From contig CAWKMN010000011.1 of assembly GCA_963850765.1 (NCBI GenBank), positions 124,001 to 188,000 of the forward strand: 64,000 bases of DNA. Direction: 5' to 3'. How positions within the stretch are numbered: the first letter of the stretch is position 1; each line of letters opens with the position of its first letter. The position numbers were made by a program, and so were the translations under genes. Of this stretch, positions 63,347 through 64,000 are shown in pieces. The notes under the pieces were generated by a model. The model was not told where the DNA came from, ran no database searches, and was given only the letters and a program-made list of their open reading frames with translations. The DNA is from CAWKMN01 sp963850765 (GTDB lineage: Bacteria > Chloroflexota > Anaerolineae > Aggregatilineales > Aggregatilineaceae).

Positions 63347-63417
63347 TGGCCTATGCTGGCATAGGGTGGCATAGGCCACTCGAATCCAGTATATACCTGT
63401 TTGTGCGGGGAAGTCAA
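63347..63417 (-). promoter_or_regulatory. Promoter and start-site palindrome of the dppA-murQ operon
   Basis: Minus strand: -35 TTGACT (63417-63412), 18-base spacer, -10 TATACT (63393-63388). The palindrome TGGCCTATGC, 12 bases, GCATAGGCCA (63347-63378) covers the expected transcript start and early leader, the classical place for a repressor. The -10 itself is inside the dyad CAGTATATACCTG. The GntR-family protein encoded in the operon is the obvious candidate. Confidence 0.6.
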
Positions 63418-63495
63418 TTGGTGGTGAAGCGCGGCGGGTTTCCGGGCGCCGCGGGTTATGTGTCTTTGAGAAATTGTTTGGGGCATATCGCTCGG

Positions 63496-63594
63496 TCTAC
63501 CCCTCCCTAAATCCCTCCCCGTAAACGGAGAGGGACTTTCTGCGCACCCCCCTTCTCCGCGCGCGGGCGAAAGGCGTCGAGGGATAGGGGTAAA
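63496..63594. repeat. Family A-like degenerate cruciform repeat, copy 7
   Basis: Arms CTACCCCTCCCT and AGGGATAGGGGTA with one inner CCCTCCCCGT/ACGGAGAGGG hairpin and a CTCCGCGCG segment. It is the most diverged member, upstream of the dppA promoter. Confidence 0.55.
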
Positions 63595-63621
63595 CATCAC
63601 GGCGTATCCCGCTTTAATTCC

Positions 63622-63802
63622 TAAACAGCCTAAGAGGGCTGGACAGGAGTCCCTTCAGCGGACTTTACCCGTCTGTAGCCGGAGCGTTTTATTGCCGGTC
63701 CCGAAAATAATGGGGTAAGGATTATGTAGGGCAGACCTCCGTGTCCTCCCGGCGCGACGCTGTCGCACAGCTCAACTGGGCGCACACGGTGTGCCCCTAC
63801 AC
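63622..63802. repeat. Family D and family B repeats near the window end
   Basis: GGCTGGACAGGAGTCCCTTCAGCGG... (63635-63692, family D, inverted relative to the 10.6 kb copy, sharing AGTCCCTTCAGCGGACTT and TAGCCGGAG) is followed by a family B element from GTAGGGCAGACC to GTGCCCCTACACGATCGC (63726-63802). The 665 bases between dppA and radA hold only these repeats and the dppA control region. Confidence 0.6.
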
Positions 63803-63864
63803 GATCGCTTGATCGTTTTATGGGTTAATCTGTATAAACGTCCGGCGATGCTGCGCGAACTCCG

Positions 63865-64000
63865 TTATGCCCGCGGGTCTGTCGCGCGCGGCAGGGCGGT
63901 CTCCAGGGCGTCCGCGATGCTGCGTGCCGGGATGACCGTGACCCGATCCGGCAGCGCTTCGTCCTGGCGGTAGGTGCGCGGCACGACCACCCGCTTAAAA
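63865..64000 (-). CDS. radA: Probable RadA/Sms DNA repair protein (C-terminal end only)
   Basis: 45 codons at the window edge, ending TAA at 63865. The frame reads FKRVVVPRTYRQ ... RVTVIPARSIADALETALP, matching the end of RadA, where FKR(A/C)(I/V)VP is followed by a variable loop and a V-x(4)-S-I-x-(E/D)-A-L pattern in the Lon-protease-like domain. RadA helps branch migration in recombination. The rest of the gene is outside the window, so the call rests on this short motif. Confidence 0.55.
   Translation of the reverse strand, partial: FKRVVVPRTYRQDEALPDRVTVIPARSIADALETALPRATDPRA

Noticed and set aside
19881..63594. Family A repeats as a CRISPR array
   Set aside because: Copies are kilobases apart, palindromic and without regular unique spacers or cas genes.
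63791..63973. 60-codon plus-strand ORF at the window end
   Set aside because: Starts inside a repeat and is antisense to the RadA-like C-terminus.

Overview
The window is a GC-rich bacterial chromosome segment with no phage, plasmid, rRNA or tRNA features. The gene set (a long tandem class III cyclase fused to a STAND-type ATPase, long AapM/AapQ permeases, a LysW-like zinc ribbon, a split LigD, PAC2 and GT39 proteins) and several dispersed palindromic intergenic repeat families suggest a Chloroflexota bacterium, probably Anaerolineae. That is inference from gene style; no 16S is present.

Layout. 1-2.4 kb: end of a 2-oxoacid dehydrogenase E1 beta gene, a broken proline-rich membrane protein, and the E2 acyltransferase. 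2.8-7.4 kb: a four-gene plus-strand cassette (MinD-like ATPase, 8-ligand zinc protein, winged-helix protein, tandem cyclase-ATPase). 7.5-10.4 kb: M15-like peptidase, MFS transporter, double-hotdog thioesterase. 10.7-16.9 kb (minus): polar amino-acid ABC transporter aapJQMP plus a tandem universal stress protein, with a promoter and adjoining palindrome. 17-22.1 kb (minus): arginine operon argC-argB-argD-argA-argJ behind an Arg-codon leader peptide and attenuator. 22.2-24.9 kb: homoserine dehydrogenase, alpha/beta hydrolase, PadR regulator. 25-32.7 kb (plus): his operon G-D-C-B-H-A-F-I-E behind a poly-His leader peptide and attenuator. 32.7-39.5 kb: LysW-like protein, class A penicillin-binding protein, two response regulators, a candidate small RNA, a GT39-like membrane glycosyltransferase. 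39.8-47.7 kb: PAC2 protein, LigD phosphoesterase and polymerase, dual-specificity phosphatase, lipid kinase, GlgX, MFS transporter. 47.8-63.4 kb (minus): a MecA-like penicillin-binding lipoprotein and a 12-gene operon: oligopeptide ABC importer, NlpC/P60 endopeptidase, GntR regulator, NamZ, beta-lactamase-family hydrolase, amino-sugar kinase, MurQ. 63.9-64 kb: probable end of radA.

The last operon is the most coherent system. A peptide importer, a gamma-D-Glu-Dap-type endopeptidase, an exo-N-acetylmuramidase, an amino-sugar kinase and MurNAc-6-P etherase together describe uptake and catabolism of peptidoglycan fragments under a GntR regulator with a sugar-sensing-type domain. A promoter and a start-site palindrome precede the first gene.

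The sequence carries about 40 apparent single-base indels that split otherwise well-conserved genes. They are concentrated in the his operon and the dpp genes and absent from long genes such as the cyclase, GlgX and PBP2. Some compensate each other within one gene. I read them mainly as consensus errors of an unpolished long-read assembly, so broken genes are annotated as one CDS spanning all fragments.
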